DNA of 64,000 nucleotides from Sisyra terminalis (GCA_958496175.1 OY292274.1:65172630-65236629); one strand, 5' to 3'. Positions 48,101-59,147 are shown, numbered from the stretch's first letter. The notes: generated by a model not told the origin, from the letters alone. Program-made: numbers and translations.

Positions 48101-49436
48101 TCGAATAACTTTTGAAGGAATAAATATATCAAAAACTTGTACAAGACCTTTTTTGTAGAACGTTCAATTTTCTACAAGAATATGTCTTGGTCATTCAGAA
48201 ATATTATCACCAACGTGAGCTATAAAATTCCAAAGTGCAAGAAAATATTGTTCCCATGTTATTTAAGGTAGTAGTCTGGTAACTTATGCCTATTTTCATG
48301 ACTTCTTTGGAGGGTGGTTTTTTATAGGAAATTAAAAATGAGTTATTTTGAATATTTAAAGTGTTTTTATTTACATGTTGAAAATATAAAAAAAAAATAT
48401 TTTAAAAAATTTAATAGTTTATTGCTATTATTAGTGTCACTCGAAGTTGGAACCTCAAAAAAAAAATGCACGTGGGTGGCCCGGGTGATTTTGGCTCTTG
48501 ATGTTATCTGAAATGAAATATTCTGGGTTATTCTTAATCTATAGACATGTCATTCTGGTCGGAACTACTGAAGTTAAATTTCAAGGGTAAATAACAAAAG
48601 GGCGGACTTTGAAAAAAAAGTTCCTTTATTTTAGCAAAGAAAGGGTTGTAAAATAAAAAGTTAGGGGTGAAAAAAATTCTTGTTAGTACCGACGAGAACT
48701 ATAAGTGTGTAGAACAGCATGTTAAAATTTGAAAGCAATCGGTTCAGTAGAAAAAAAGTTAGGACCCGGGCCGACCAGAAAAACAATATTTTGAAAAAAA
48801 CGCGTTTTTTCAACAACAAATTTTCATAAGTAAACTTATACTTACGTTGGACTCCGAGGCGCTCTAGGAAACTCGTTATAACTCCCGAAATATTTCGAAT
48901 TTCTGTCTGAAATTTTCACAGTATATTCTCAAGACATTGTACTTCCAAATTAAGCAAAAAAATTTTTCGATTTTTGAACCCAAGTTACCAGACTACTACC
49001 TTAAACGGAAAATCGAAATTTGTGATGCGGCACCTCTTAATATTAATATTAAAAGCTTAAACTTTCACAGGATTTATTTTTTGTCATTTCCAACAATATT
49101 TTCGATAAAATTAATAAAAAAAAATCATCTTTTTTTTTGAATCAGTCTTAATATTCATATTATATATATTTCCCGTTACGTAATTTATGAATAGGTCTTA
49201 AGAAAAGCAATACCCTAATAAAGTTACTGCTTATTTTAGAAATAATACAAATGTAATTTTTGTTTTTTAGATTACAAATGCAAGTGTTAAAAAGTGCAGG
49301 AAAATGTGACAGTTTAACCGATTGTGTGCCGTTGGTGCAAATAAACGAAGTGCTTCGATTTTTGCCTCAACTAAAGTACATGAGCAATTCGAATCGAGAG
49401 GATCCGACCCATTCGAAACGGCAACGAACCAGCTAG
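42197..49436 (+). CDS. Conserved-looking nuclear-type polyQ protein, 762 aa
   Basis: Five coding exons: 42197-43512, 43773-43799 (a 27-nt microexon), 43902-44399, 46811-47092 and 49271-49436. All are GT/AG and in one frame, ending in TAG. An acceptor at 42,182 implies a 5' UTR exon. Residues about 85-310 form a compact globular block (FGWITLGKNHIPYIFRQGEK, CGFIRINKESVVPYTV, GWDLSYLKFCCKVQGIRNEL). Next come Pro/Ser/Gln-rich regions and a CAA/CAG-coded polyQ tract (about 44,150-44,215). The C-terminal block (ALVEGTFIPAINMKPHVYTD, LVQINEVLRFLPQLK) ends in a basic SKRQRTS tail that could be a nuclear signal. Two folded blocks bridged by a low-complexity linker suggest a transcriptional or chromatin co-factor, but I do not recognise the family. 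Confidence 0.85.
44738..44818 (-). repeat. tRNA-Ser-derived SINE head in an intron
   Basis: On the minus strand it reads CCAGTGGCCGAGTGGTTAAG, a perfect tRNA-Ser/Leu type A box, and 33 nt later GGATTCAAATTTC, a B box one or two changes from GGTTCGAATCC. The anticodon and acceptor stems do not pair, so it is not a working tRNA. The downstream 'ttaataaaaatccgtaaacc' recurs near 45,260 (inverted) and 51,009, as expected for a dispersed SINE body. Confidence 0.6.
45334..45619. mobile_element. Harbinger-type MITE in intron 3 of the polyQ gene
   Basis: Inverted ends GGGAGCATCTATTAATTATG and, reversed, GGGGGAATCTATGAATTACG. Flanks are TAA on both sides (45331-45333, 45620-45622), the 3-bp TWA duplication typical of PIF/Harbinger. 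It is about 286 bp and noncoding. It is the same family as 63,572-63,854. Confidence 0.7.
45760..45965. repeat. Partial, folded copy of the 540-bp tandem unit
   Basis: 'tttattttgaaagtggcgta'/'agtccatttcaaggacggtc' and then, inverted, 'aaaaacgtcaattattccct'/'cctccttagtatcttatgtt' match the edges of the repeat unit tandemly arrayed at 56.1-57.9 kb. It lies inside intron 3 of the polyQ gene. Confidence 0.6.
47393..49151. mobile_element. Foldback element in intron 4 of the polyQ gene (cluster 4)
   Basis: The left end ATTAGACTGATTAAAAAAAA and the right end TTTTTTGAATCAGTCTTAAT are inverted. The arms mirror each other through 'gctcttaatattaatattaa', 'gaggtgccgcatcacaaatt', 'tcacgttggtgacaatattt' and 'caaaaactttcataaagata'. 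The family is related to clusters 1, 2, 3 and 5 by its ends and the TTAATATTAATATTAA core, but the arm sequence has diverged. It is interrupted by a 734-bp TTAA element at 48,267-49,000. Confidence 0.8.
48267..49000. mobile_element. Nested TTAA-type nonautonomous transposon
   Basis: Perfect 19-bp inverted repeats GGTAGTAGTCTGGTAACTT are flanked by TTAA on both sides (48263-48266, 49001-49004). Removing it together with one TTAA restores the host arm 'ccatgttatttaaacggaaa', which mirrors the other arm. TTAA duplication is the signature of piggyBac and Kolobok elements. No transposase is present in 734 bp. Confidence 0.88.
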
Positions 49437-50501
49437 GATTGGGTGAGTGGGACTTGGAATTCCCTACAGTCACCACTCTTCGAGGAAGTGTCGCCCAGCT
49501 CCGACACATCCATGTGCGGGGTTAGTAGCAGCGGGAGCGACGATTTTCTATCAGGGTACGCGACGGCCTCCGCCTCAATGTGGGGCACAACGCAACCCTA
49601 CGCATATCCCACAATCGTTGCCGATAACGACCAAAGGTGGGCCTTGTAAAATGTAATTTAATCAAATTTTACTTATCTTTATTCGAAACAAGCATAACTT
49701 TTGGGTGTAAATAATTAAAAAAAAAAGTATATATATATAAACAAATATTTAAATGTAATTATTAAGTAATTAGAGAAAATTATAACAGACGGAAAAATTG
49801 AATTGTCAATTTCGAAAAGAATCGTATGAGATTTAAAGCTCTGTAGCTGCATTAAAAACAAGACGAGTATTCAACTGCTTATATTTGCAGTTTTTTATTT
49901 AAATACGAAAATTTACTTAAGCTTGAAAAGTTTAAATGTAAAACCGGTTTATATTATTTAATATTAGTATTGTATTTTTTTTTGTAATTGTCGTTTAATT
50001 CAACATTATTAAAATTTATAGGAAAAAAAACAACAAATTTTGTCTTTTCGAAAGTGGGAATTTGATGAGTTTTAAGTAAGCCGTTAACGTAAAGACCTTG
50101 CCTGAATGAAAACAATTTAAAATGTAGAAAATTTTCAGAACACATGTATATATAAAATATATAAAAAAAAAAATGATAATTTTAAAAAAAAGGATAACTG
50201 TTCGTTATAATTTTTGAACATGTGAAGATTTGAGGTGGCCTAAGATTTTCGCTAGACAAGCAGTGACTTTTGGTCGATTGGAGGTGCCGGTGTTTGAATA
50301 GGATTGTTGGGAATTTTTAGGTTTATTTGCAAAATATCAAATAAGATATTGGTAAACCAATTCGAGATTTTTTGTAAATTCAATTTTTGATAGAAAATTA
50401 TAAGTTCTGTGTGAATTTCGTAAGTGAACTGGTGAAATTCATTATGGAAATTATTGATTTTACGATCGAATGGTGTTTGGGGGTTGATATCCACAATGGC
50501 A

Positions 50502-50890
50502 TAGTTTTATAAAATACACATGGTGCTTTATTCGAAAAAAAATAGAAAAATGGGGATAAAATACGTCATAGAGAGGAGCATGGGGCTTTATTACACTGTA
50601 TTATTTATATGAGAGCTGTTCAAATTCGAGTGGCCTATGGGCCACTATAAATAAAATTTTTCAAATTTTCGGTTTTTGATATGTTTCTATACTTTTGTGT
50701 CTCGGTTTTGAGGCCGCATGCGGCCTCCGAATTACGTATTGGACGGCCCTAGTATAGCGTTATAATTAATATGTAATATGATCTATGACGAGGAATTAAA
50801 GTAAGGTATCATGAAAGATAATTACGTTTTTATTTCCATAAATCTGGTTGGTTTGTTTTTAATAGGCTACCTGTGTATTTATAAACCTAG
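50502..50890. mobile_element. Degenerate relative of MITE family A
   Basis: 'agttttataaaatacacatg' at the left and 'ctacctgtgtatttataaac' at the right are inverted and resemble the CAAGGTTTATAAAATACACAGGT termini. The interior (about 340 bp) differs from the short family members. Target duplication is no longer readable. Confidence 0.5.
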
Positions 50891-52679
50891 AGTCTAGTTA
50901 AGTGATTTATTTTGTTATCTATATCACCTAAGGCCTTCAGCCTACTCTAGAGCTAATTGAAGTGTGCATAATTACGTCCCAATTACATCCCAAAAACTAA
51001 CATTTCCTAATAAAAATCTGTAAATCGAGAAATATATTTTGGTCTCTTGTAATTCTTGTAATGTTTATTACCCTTTAATCTAACGATGGTATTGTTAATT
51101 TGGCTAATTATTTTGATATTTTGCAAAGTGTAGAAATAGAAATGGTTATTTGTTAAAATAATTCCGCCCTCTGATTGATCTAAAGGTCTTACTTGTCTAG
51201 AGAAGAACGTGAAGGATTGAACTGTACATGAGAAGAGAAGAGGCTGAAACGAATGAAGTTTCTTCATTCAGACTGACAAAAAAATCGACGAAGGAAAATA
51301 ACAAAAAAAAAAAAAGGCAATTGCATTTAATCAAAACTTTTCTTACAAGATGATGTTCTGTCGAACAAGCACAATTCGCGCATATATTGACTATGGGGCA
51401 CATGAAATGCCCGAAAATTCAAAAATGGAACCACTCAAAGCTATTTATTATTTAGTGTATGATATATATTACTTATATTGATTAATACAGTTCCTATGTA
51501 ATTCTGTTTCTGTTTGGATTTTCCGCGACACGGGAATGACATTCACGTTATCCTTTTTTACTTTGCTGTTACAAATAACGATCGAAATTGTTGCAATGTT
51601 GTATTCTTGACGATTTGATAATGATTTTTTTTTTCTGTACAATTTTGGTGCTAAAGAGGGATGAAATCGTATCGTTGTGAAAATAAAAACGAAATGGTTT
51701 TTGTTTGTTATGGACAAATGGAAAAGGTTTTCATGCATGAGACTTATTATTTGCTAAGATAAAGGATCCAAATGAAACAGAGTTTAGATATAATTTTGTC
51801 ATCAGTACTGTGTTTGTTATTTTAATTTGATATTGGGGAGACTGCAAACGATTGATTTTTTGTTTACGTACATTATGTTTGCGTTTCACTTGTTAGGGTG
51901 AATAAAAAAAAATTAAACCGGTTTAAAAGTTACGAAAGTTCTTTCTACTTCTGATTTTTATAACTTTTCAGTGATATGATCTATAGACTTTTTTGTAGGG
52001 AAATTAATGGTTTATAAAAAAGGTTTTGTATATATCTGGATTTTTAGTGGCATTTTGAAGCCATTATATGGTGAAAAGTTATTGTTTTTCAAATAATTGA
52101 AGATATATTTACGATAATATACAAAATCATGATTTGGTAGTGGAATCTATATCGTTTTTATTATAGTATAGCGAATAATGGTGCGGTGAAAGTTTGAATA
52201 ACATTGAATAAGAATTTTTTTTGTAAAGCATTTAATTCTCTACAAAAATATGTTTATAGATTCGTTATACGTTTTTGAATAGTTATAATAATTAGACGAA
52301 GTAGAAACTGTTTTCTTAATCATTATTCTTTTGCAAATACAAATGTGGGGATATCCCCGTTAAAATTTTTGGAAGATTTTTTTTTGATTAACTACTTGTT
52401 TTCTCACCCCTTTGATTATGGGTTTTTACATCCGTTTCTATTGTTTTAATTAAGGGTTTCATATTTTTCTATCTACTGAAATCGGAATTTTGGACTTTTT
52501 CGACTTAGTATTAAACTTCAAATTGGCTACAAATGTTTGACTAGGGATCTGGATTTTCTGTAGAGAAGACCTTCGATTTCAAGGAAATATATCAAACATT
52601 TATTTTATCGAATGTAATATTGTAATTTTTGTAAATAATTCAGCTGGTGGGCTTGAATCCATTGCCTAAATCCGATACT

Positions 52680-53440
52680 GAGCTTGTTAAGCGGTATTTG
52701 CTGAGTATACAATATATAAAATATATTGCAGTCCAATTTATGTAGTATAATTTAATATAATAATATACAAATTCAATACAATAATATACAAATTTAATAT
52801 AATAATATATAAACTTAATATAATAATATATAAAAAAATCATACCTCCAACATAAATTTGAACAGAAGTTCAAACAAAAATATTCTAGATGTATTATCCA
52901 GATACGTATTTCGATTGCCAAGCAATCTTCATCAGTGGTCATCAAGTAGTTTGGATCACTCCGTAACTTCTATGTGAGATGATTCACAATATATGTTATT
53001 TTTACTTTGTATTGATTTTTTTGTATTCTTTTCCCTCCCCGTTCTGTCTTCGATCAATTTGGATAATCAATTTAGTAATGTAAATTTCCATACAAGTACA
53101 TAGAAGTTACGGAATGATCCAAACTACTTGATGACGACTGATGAAGATTGCTTGGCAATCGAAATACGTAGCTGGGTAATACGTCACGAATATTTTTGTT
53201 TGAACTTCTGCTCAAATTTATGTTGGAGGTATGATTTTTTTATATATTATTATATTAAGTTTATATATTATTATATTAAATTTGTATATTATTATATTAA
53301 ATTTGTATATTATTGTATTGAATTTGTATATTATTATGTTAAATTATACTACATAAATTGGACTGCAATATATTTTATATATTGTATACACAGTATAACT
53401 GTTCAAAGTCAGCGAAAAAATCTTGTTTGAAGTATTTGCT
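52680..53440. mobile_element. Inverted pair of Penelope-like terminal repeats
   Basis: Two arms of about 290 bp (52,700-52,985 and 53,090-53,395) are mirror images around a spacer of about 105 bp. Each arm runs from 'tatattttatatattgtata', through a 20-bp AT tandem ('ttaaatttgtatattattat'), to 'tttgtttgaacttctg', then the core CTGATGAAGATTGCTTGGCA followed by ATCGAAATACG. The outer right tail 'tataactgttcaaagtcagc' is shared with the copy at 62.2-62.7 kb. The layout recalls inverted pseudo-LTRs of Penelope-like elements, but no RT/GIY-YIG coding sequence is present. Confidence 0.6.
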
Positions 53441-54970
53441 GATTTATATCTTCAATTTTTTAAGATAGACCTTTTTTTCTGTTGTATTTTTTTCAATTTA
53501 TGGACGCGAATTATATTTAATTTCCAAATTTAAACCAAGTTATCGAGGTATTCTTCGATAGCTTATAAAAATTATTCATTCCGTAAAAAGTTTGCATAAG
53601 TACTACTATGAAAATTCTCTTATAGTTCTTGACGCGGTTTTAGTGGGACCTATTAAAATTTTTAATGTTGAACTTATTAAAGATGGTCCGAAATAACTTA
53701 TCATAATGCCTTTGGTTATAAAGGGATGACTTAATGTTTATCAGTTTTAATGAATATTTTCAATTTTGAATTGCTTGATTTATCTTAAATGAAAATTTTT
53801 TAGAGAGAAAAGTTTAGAGTTGGATATTACATTTTCTTGGTACAAGGAAAATATCAGTACAAGACACAATATCACAAATGTGATGAACTTTCGGAACTTT
53901 TGCAATCAAAGAAGTCCACAATAGTTTTCAGGTGGACGATTTTAAATTACCTGTCCACAAATTGTGTAAATTATTCGGGTTATTAATTATAGTGATAGGT
54001 CGCAAGAATTGCAGAGTTGCATTGGAAAAACAAATCCCGGAAAATACCATTATGATTTATTCGAGAAAACAAGAGATTTAAATTTGCAGTTGTCCATTGG
54101 AGACACTATTGATTAAGTTTTAGTTTTGGCGAATTTAAATCGAGATATTAGAAGATTGTTCATTTTGAATGTCTTTCATGTTGTAATTATTTTTATTATT
54201 ATTATGTCAACCAAACATTCTTATGGTTAGAAGAAGAGTTTCCACGATTGAGTATCTCTTGTGATTATGTGACATATTGTATTGTTCTTCAACTTTGTTT
54301 AAAAAAAATAAAATACAAGAATCAAATTGGCAAAAAAAAATATGTACATTTATGAAACTTGAAAAAAATGTTATTGTTTACAAATAAATTAATATAAAAT
54401 AAAAAAATTAAAATAAAAAAAAAATAGGAAAAATAATTGTGTTGATAATTGGCCTTTCATACCATTTTTTTTTAAGTTTTAAACCATTTTTCTCGATAGT
54501 TGCAACTATGTTAGGTTTTATTTATTGAAAGCATTACGTTATTATAAACTCTTGTCCCAGAGATTAAAGAGAGCACCGTTTTAATGTAAATTTAGAGGAA
54601 ATTTTGTACTTTCTGTATCATCTCAATATGTAAATTTTGAGCAAATTATAAACTACAAAACAAAAATAAAAAAAATAAACGTATTTGCGAATATTTAAGA
54701 TATTTAAATGAAAACAATTAAGTTAAGTTTTTACTTGGGCGAAAGATTAACTGAGAAATTAAAATGTAGCATGTTTTATAATTTTTTAAAAACAAAAACC
54801 TACTGAACATAATTATGGTTTGTGTGGAATATTTAAGAAAATAAAAAAAAAACATAATATTGTTTAGATCATATGTAAATATTATGAAAATTAGCGATGT
54901 ATGTAAGCCACACGATGTAAATAATAGATGTGTTATAAAGTTCTTAACGTTCTCGTGAACTTGATATACT

Positions 54971-54976
54971 AATAAA
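54971..54976 (+). terminator. Candidate distal polyadenylation signal
   Basis: AATAAA is followed 25-40 nt later by a long T tract ('gagtttttttttttttttt'), and preceded by two TGTAAATA sites within 100 nt. Confidence 0.4.
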
Positions 54977-54999
54977 CGTATATTTTATAAAAAAAATGA

Positions 55000-55840
55000 G
55001 TTTTTTTTTTTTTTTTACTGCCAAATACATTAAATACAAGCTTGAATACTTTTATTTGAGGAAAATAACAAATGGAGAAGATAAAAACCATCCTTAACTT
55101 ATTTGTATTCGGGATTGACTCAATGTATTTTGGTTAGTTGGGGGATCCCTTGATTAATTAGTATTTCAGGTCAAATTTGAGTAAAATGAAGTTTCATAAT
55201 TTGCATACATTAAAATTCATTTTAGTGTATTATAGAGTTATTGTGAGTTAAGAAAGGGAGAGATATCTGCCAAGTGAATCACGCTCTACAGGTGTTACTC
55301 CCTTAATGATTTCTTCTAGAAATTTTTAGGTGTCTATACTTTTCTCAGTAGTATCTATCGCAGACGAGATTATTCAAACCAGGAAAGTCAAATTTGAAGT
55401 TTTTCGGCAATTCTATGTCAGGGGAATGACATGTCGTTCAAGTAAGTATAGGAAATTAAATCCAAAGGATATACAGGTATTTAGTAGGTGCATTTAATGT
55501 TTAAATAAATAGTGATTTTTTTTTTGACTTTTTTTGGTCCCATCGTGAAATTTTGTTGGAAATACCAAAAAAAAAAATCCCTGAAAGTTTGAGCCTTTAA
55601 TATTAATTTTAAGTCCTCGACCAAGACGTGTAAAGATTTCCCATTGAAAATATACGGAAACTCTGATTTTTTATTTTTAAATTTCTATATCTTAGCGGCA
55701 TTTCATGGGATCGCTTTTACCGAAGATGGTTTTTTCTCAGAATTAAACGCTCTACAAAAGTGCCCATTGCGACAAAGTCGTAACTCACACCGGTGAGGTA
55801 GTACGGGCCACTGAACCTGATTTTTGATATATAGAGTGAT
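55000..55840. other. Intergenic AT-rich DNA
   Basis: Ends in a diverged foldback-family segment (55,560-55,840: 'tgagcctttaatattaattt') before the better-preserved arm begins. No gene seen. Confidence 0.4.
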
Positions 55841-55844
55841 TTTA

Positions 55845-56310
55845 TGTAAAAACGTTAAGAGACCTTTTTTGTAGAGCATTAAATTCCCTTCAAGAATCTA
55901 TATTGTTCATTTCTATATATTTATTTGTTCGTTAGTTACAAAATTCCAAAATAAAGAAGATAAATCTAAAAATTATATCAATGTCTGAAGCTTGATTATT
56001 CGGAAACGACGTGTCTGGCAAAAATTTTCAAAGAGAACTTTTTTGTAGGGAATTTAATTTTCTATAAATATTTGTGCAGATGATTTTTTTTTACTTTGAT
56101 AGTTTGACAGCATTGACGCAAAAATGAAAGCACAAATAAAATATCGAAATTACAGATGATAGACCTCTTAATATTAATATTAAGGGCTCAAACCTTCCCG
56201 ATATTTTTTTTTTGTTACCTTGAATAATATTTTCGATATACTTTTCAAAAAAAAATAATAATTGACTTTTTGGCCCAGTCTATACTACGTGATTTATCCA
56301 TGTCATTCCC
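55845..56310. mobile_element. Foldback-family arm preceding the tandem array (cluster 5)
   Basis: Carries the complete forward arm: 'agtgattttatgtaaaaacg', 'ctatattgttcatttctata', 'attattcggaaacgacgtgt', 'gcattgacgcaaaaatgaaa', 'cttaatattaatattaaggg' and 'ggcccagtct'. Its distal part is the founder unit of the 540-bp tandem array. Confidence 0.75.
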
Positions 56311-57893
56311 CTGGCATTAAAAAAAAATTATTTCGAAATCCTTTAATCATCGTCACTATTTGAAAATCTCCTGGAAACAACTTTTTTCATACTCCAATGC
56401 AAATTTTAAGATCATTTCCATGTTTATTTTTCAAAGACCGGTACTAAAGAGCAAAATGGGAATGAATTTCTGAAAATTCAAAAGTTTTCAGTTCAGAAAT
56501 AATTAAAATACATTGGTGGAATGCGGGTTGCATATAGTTAATATATGAACCGTTTATTTTGAACGTGAGTTAAGTCCATTTCAAGAACAATTCCTAGTGT
56601 TATTATAGGAATATAAGATACTAAGGAGGAGGGAATAATTGGTGTTTTTGTTGACGCAAAAATGACAGCACAAATAAAAAATTGAAATTACAGATGATAG
56701 ACCTCTTAATATTAATATTAAGGGCTCAAACCTTCCCGATATTTATTTTTAGCCACCTTGAACAATATTTTCGATATACTTTTCAAAAAAAAAAAATAGT
56801 TGACTTTTTGACCCAGTCTATACTACATGATTTATCCATGTCATTCCCCTGGCATTCAAAAAAAATATTTCAAAATCCTTTAATCATCGTCACTATTAGA
56901 AAATCTTCTGCAAACAACTTTTTTCATACTCCAATGAAAATTTTAAGATCATTTCCATGTTTATTTTTCATAGACCGGTACTAAAGAGCAAAATGGGAAT
57001 GAATTTCTGAAAATTCAAAAGTTTTCAGTTCAGAAATAATTAAAATACATTGGTAGAATACGGGTTGCATATGATTAATATATGAACCGTTTATTTTGAA
57101 CGTGAGTTAAGTCCATTTCAAGAACAATCCCTACAGTGTTATCATTGGAATATATGGAATAAGGAGGAGGGAAAAATTGGCGTTTTTGTTGACGCAAAAA
57201 TGACAGCACAAATAAAAAATCGAAATTAAAGATGATAGACTTCTTAATATTAATATTAAAGGCTCAAACCCCCGATATTTTTTTTTTAGTCACCTTGAAC
57301 AATATTTTCGATATACTTGTCAAAAAAAAAATAGTTGACTTTTTGGCCCAGCCTATACTACATGATTTATCCATGTCATTCCCCTGGCATTCAAAAAAAA
57401 TATTTCAAAATCCTTTAATCATCGTCACTATTAGAAAATCTTCTGCAAACAACTTTTTTCATACTTCAAATAAAATTTTGAGATAATTGTTTGTAATTGT
57501 TTATATTTCAAAGACCGGTACCAAAGGGCAAAATGGGTACGAACTCGGACTCCTTTCTGAAAATCCAAAAGTTCTTAGTTCAGAAGTAATAAAATACATT
57601 GGTGGGATGCGGGTTGCATATGCTTAATATATGAACCGTTTATTTTGAACGTGAGTTAAGTCCTTTTCAAGAACAATCCCTACAGTGTTATCATAGGAAT
57701 ATAAGATACTAAGGAGGAGGGAATAATTGGTGTTTTTGTTGACGCAAAAATGACAGCACAAATAAAAAATCGAAATTAAATATGATAGACTTCTTAATAT
57801 TAATATTAAAGGCTCAAACCTTCCCGAATTTTTTTTTGTCACCTTCAACAATATTTTCGAAAAAATATTTTTTTTGGCCCAGTCTAATGTAGT
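56115..57893. repeat. Tandem array of 3.3 units of 538-550 bp
   Basis: 'gacgcaaaaatga(a/c)agcaca' restarts at 56,115, 56,653, 57,191 and 57,741. Each unit joins a foldback-arm end ('cttaatattaatattaaggg' to 'ggcccagtct') to a unique block ('ctacatgatttatccatgtc', 'gaccggtactaaagagcaaa', 'gatactaaggaggagggaat'). The last unit is partial. Units 2 and 3 are closest to each other, consistent with unequal crossing-over. Confidence 0.9.
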
Positions 57894-57989
57894 AATTTCA
57901 AAATCAAGGACAACAGGGCATTGCCGATGCAGTTGTGATGGTGAAATGAGGGATGTTTTTTAAGGGGTTGTTATGCACAATGTATATGG

Positions 57990-58126
57990 GATAGCGATTG
58001 TTATAATTAGAATTAGAGTATGAGAGAGTGAGAGTATGTCCAGCTGATGCGTGGTGAAGAGTGCGCGAGAAGTTGAACGTGTGCTGGTGGAGTTGTCAGT
58101 TGGTGAGGATTTGCCGTCAAGTCAGC
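57990..58126 (+). promoter_or_regulatory. Promoter / 5' UTR of the basic-protein gene
   Basis: After the AT-rich repeats the composition changes abruptly. GA-rich GAGAGAGTGAGAG at about 58,023-58,033 (a GAGA-factor type site) and an initiator-like TCAGTT with A+1 at 58,098 precede the start codon at 58,127. No DPE is seen at +28. Transcription direction follows the downstream exon. Confidence 0.5.
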
Positions 58127-58525
58127 ATGGAGCGAATGCTGAAGCGGGTCGGCCTGTCACGTCGCTCGGAAAACAGCACAAAATCGGCGTCGTCGAATGC
58201 ACCTGGTGACTCGGACAAAAGTCGGCGTCGTCGCCGCCGCAGCAAATCGCGGCGACGTGCCACCCCCGAGGACACGGCCACGACGACAACGACCACCACG
58301 AGCAAACCGTCGCGGGGTGTTTTTAATATCGATTGGAGCGAATATGTGAAAGAGTGCAAGCCGTCGTGTCGACCTCGTGCCATCACCAGGAGGCTGTGCC
58401 GCAGCCGGCGAACGGAGGATAATGAACTTTATCGCTCCAACAGCTTCAAGTTCGAGCGCTTTGTGCGCGGAAAGGACGAAAACAATGCCACCATTAATGC
58501 CTCGACGACCACACTTGAAAAACAG
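58127..58525 (+). CDS. First coding exon of a basic Arg/Ser-rich protein (partial)
   Basis: The exon encodes 133 residues and ends on a codon boundary at ACAG|GTACAC. The start ATG has strong context (GTCAGCATGG); the frame is also open upstream but without another ATG. MERMLKRVGLSRRSENSTKS is followed by an Arg cluster (KSRRRRRRSKSRRR, residues 31-44), a poly-Thr run, and a more conserved-looking part (RGVFNIDWSEYVKECKPS, then LYRSNSFKFERFVRGK). GC content is far above the surroundings, as for a real exon under coding constraint. No downstream exon was identified up to 64,000, so the gene probably continues beyond the window with a first intron longer than 5 kb. I do not recognise the family. 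Confidence 0.7.
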
Positions 58526-59133
58526 GTACACACCAATCCTAATATCAATCAATTTCCACATCAAATTTTCCTCTTTGACAATCAAAAAAAACACAAAAAA
58601 AAAACTTTTCCCAATTTCAATCGATTCGACCCATTGTCAACGCTCCACTCATTGTGCCAGCGCACCCCTCATTTAAACAACCCTAATTTCATGATTTAAA
58701 CCTAATAAAACCCAATAATATTTACTCATACAAAAATTCAAATATATCTCTCTTCCTCAACCTAAATCCTTTCAATTAAAAATTAAAAGTAAATAATGTG
58801 TAACCAGGAGTTACAGGGAACTAGAGAAAATAATTACATTAAATCCCGAAGAGCTTTCAGCTCTTCCGGGACTCTTTAGTCTTTAGCCAACCAATTGATT
58901 CGCCATTATTGCAAGAAGCTTTTGTCAATGAGCTTAAAAAGGATTATTTTAAAAAAACAAACGTAAATCTTTTTCCTCTTCAAAATTCAGTTTTGGTACA
59001 TGCGAAATTTGCAAGAGCTTTGCTCTTGTTAATTATGCATTGGTTGTGCTTTGATATTCTATGCAACTTCCTGTTGAGCCAAATGTGCCATTTGAAAAGT
59101 CTCCAATCCTGGTCATTAGTAAATTGCAAATAT
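58526..59133. other. Intronic DNA after the first exon
   Basis: Begins with the donor and is AT-rich. A small hairpin 'cccgaagagctttcagctct'/'tccggga' occurs at about 58,845-58,871. Nothing else was recognised. Confidence 0.4.
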
Positions 59134-59147
59134 ATTAATAATAATAA

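Larger units (their letters stand above)
49437..54990 (+). other. Candidate very long 3' UTR of the polyQ gene
   Basis: No gene starts in this 5.5 kb. The stretch is AT-rich and mostly non-repetitive apart from the element at 52.68-53.44 kb and a degenerate MITE at about 50.5-50.9 kb. TGTAAATA, the Pumilio-type site, occurs at 49,706, 52,630, 54,874 and 54,916 on the coding strand. A canonical AATAAA at 54,971 followed by a T-rich tract would make a good end. Earlier AATAAA words (for example near 50,650) could give shorter forms. Transcription through the whole stretch is inference. Confidence 0.4.

Noticed and set aside
52640..53430. Twin ~100-codon frames rich in Tyr/Ile (YYYIKF repeats)
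   Set aside because: They translate the AT tandem inside both arms of an inverted repeat; mirror copies on opposite strands show they are repeat artefacts.
58117..58594. Minus-strand frames of 89 and 145 codons opposite the basic-protein exon
   Set aside because: They are shadows of a GC-rich exon; poly-Val and poly-Arg runs arise from antisense ACN and CGN codons.
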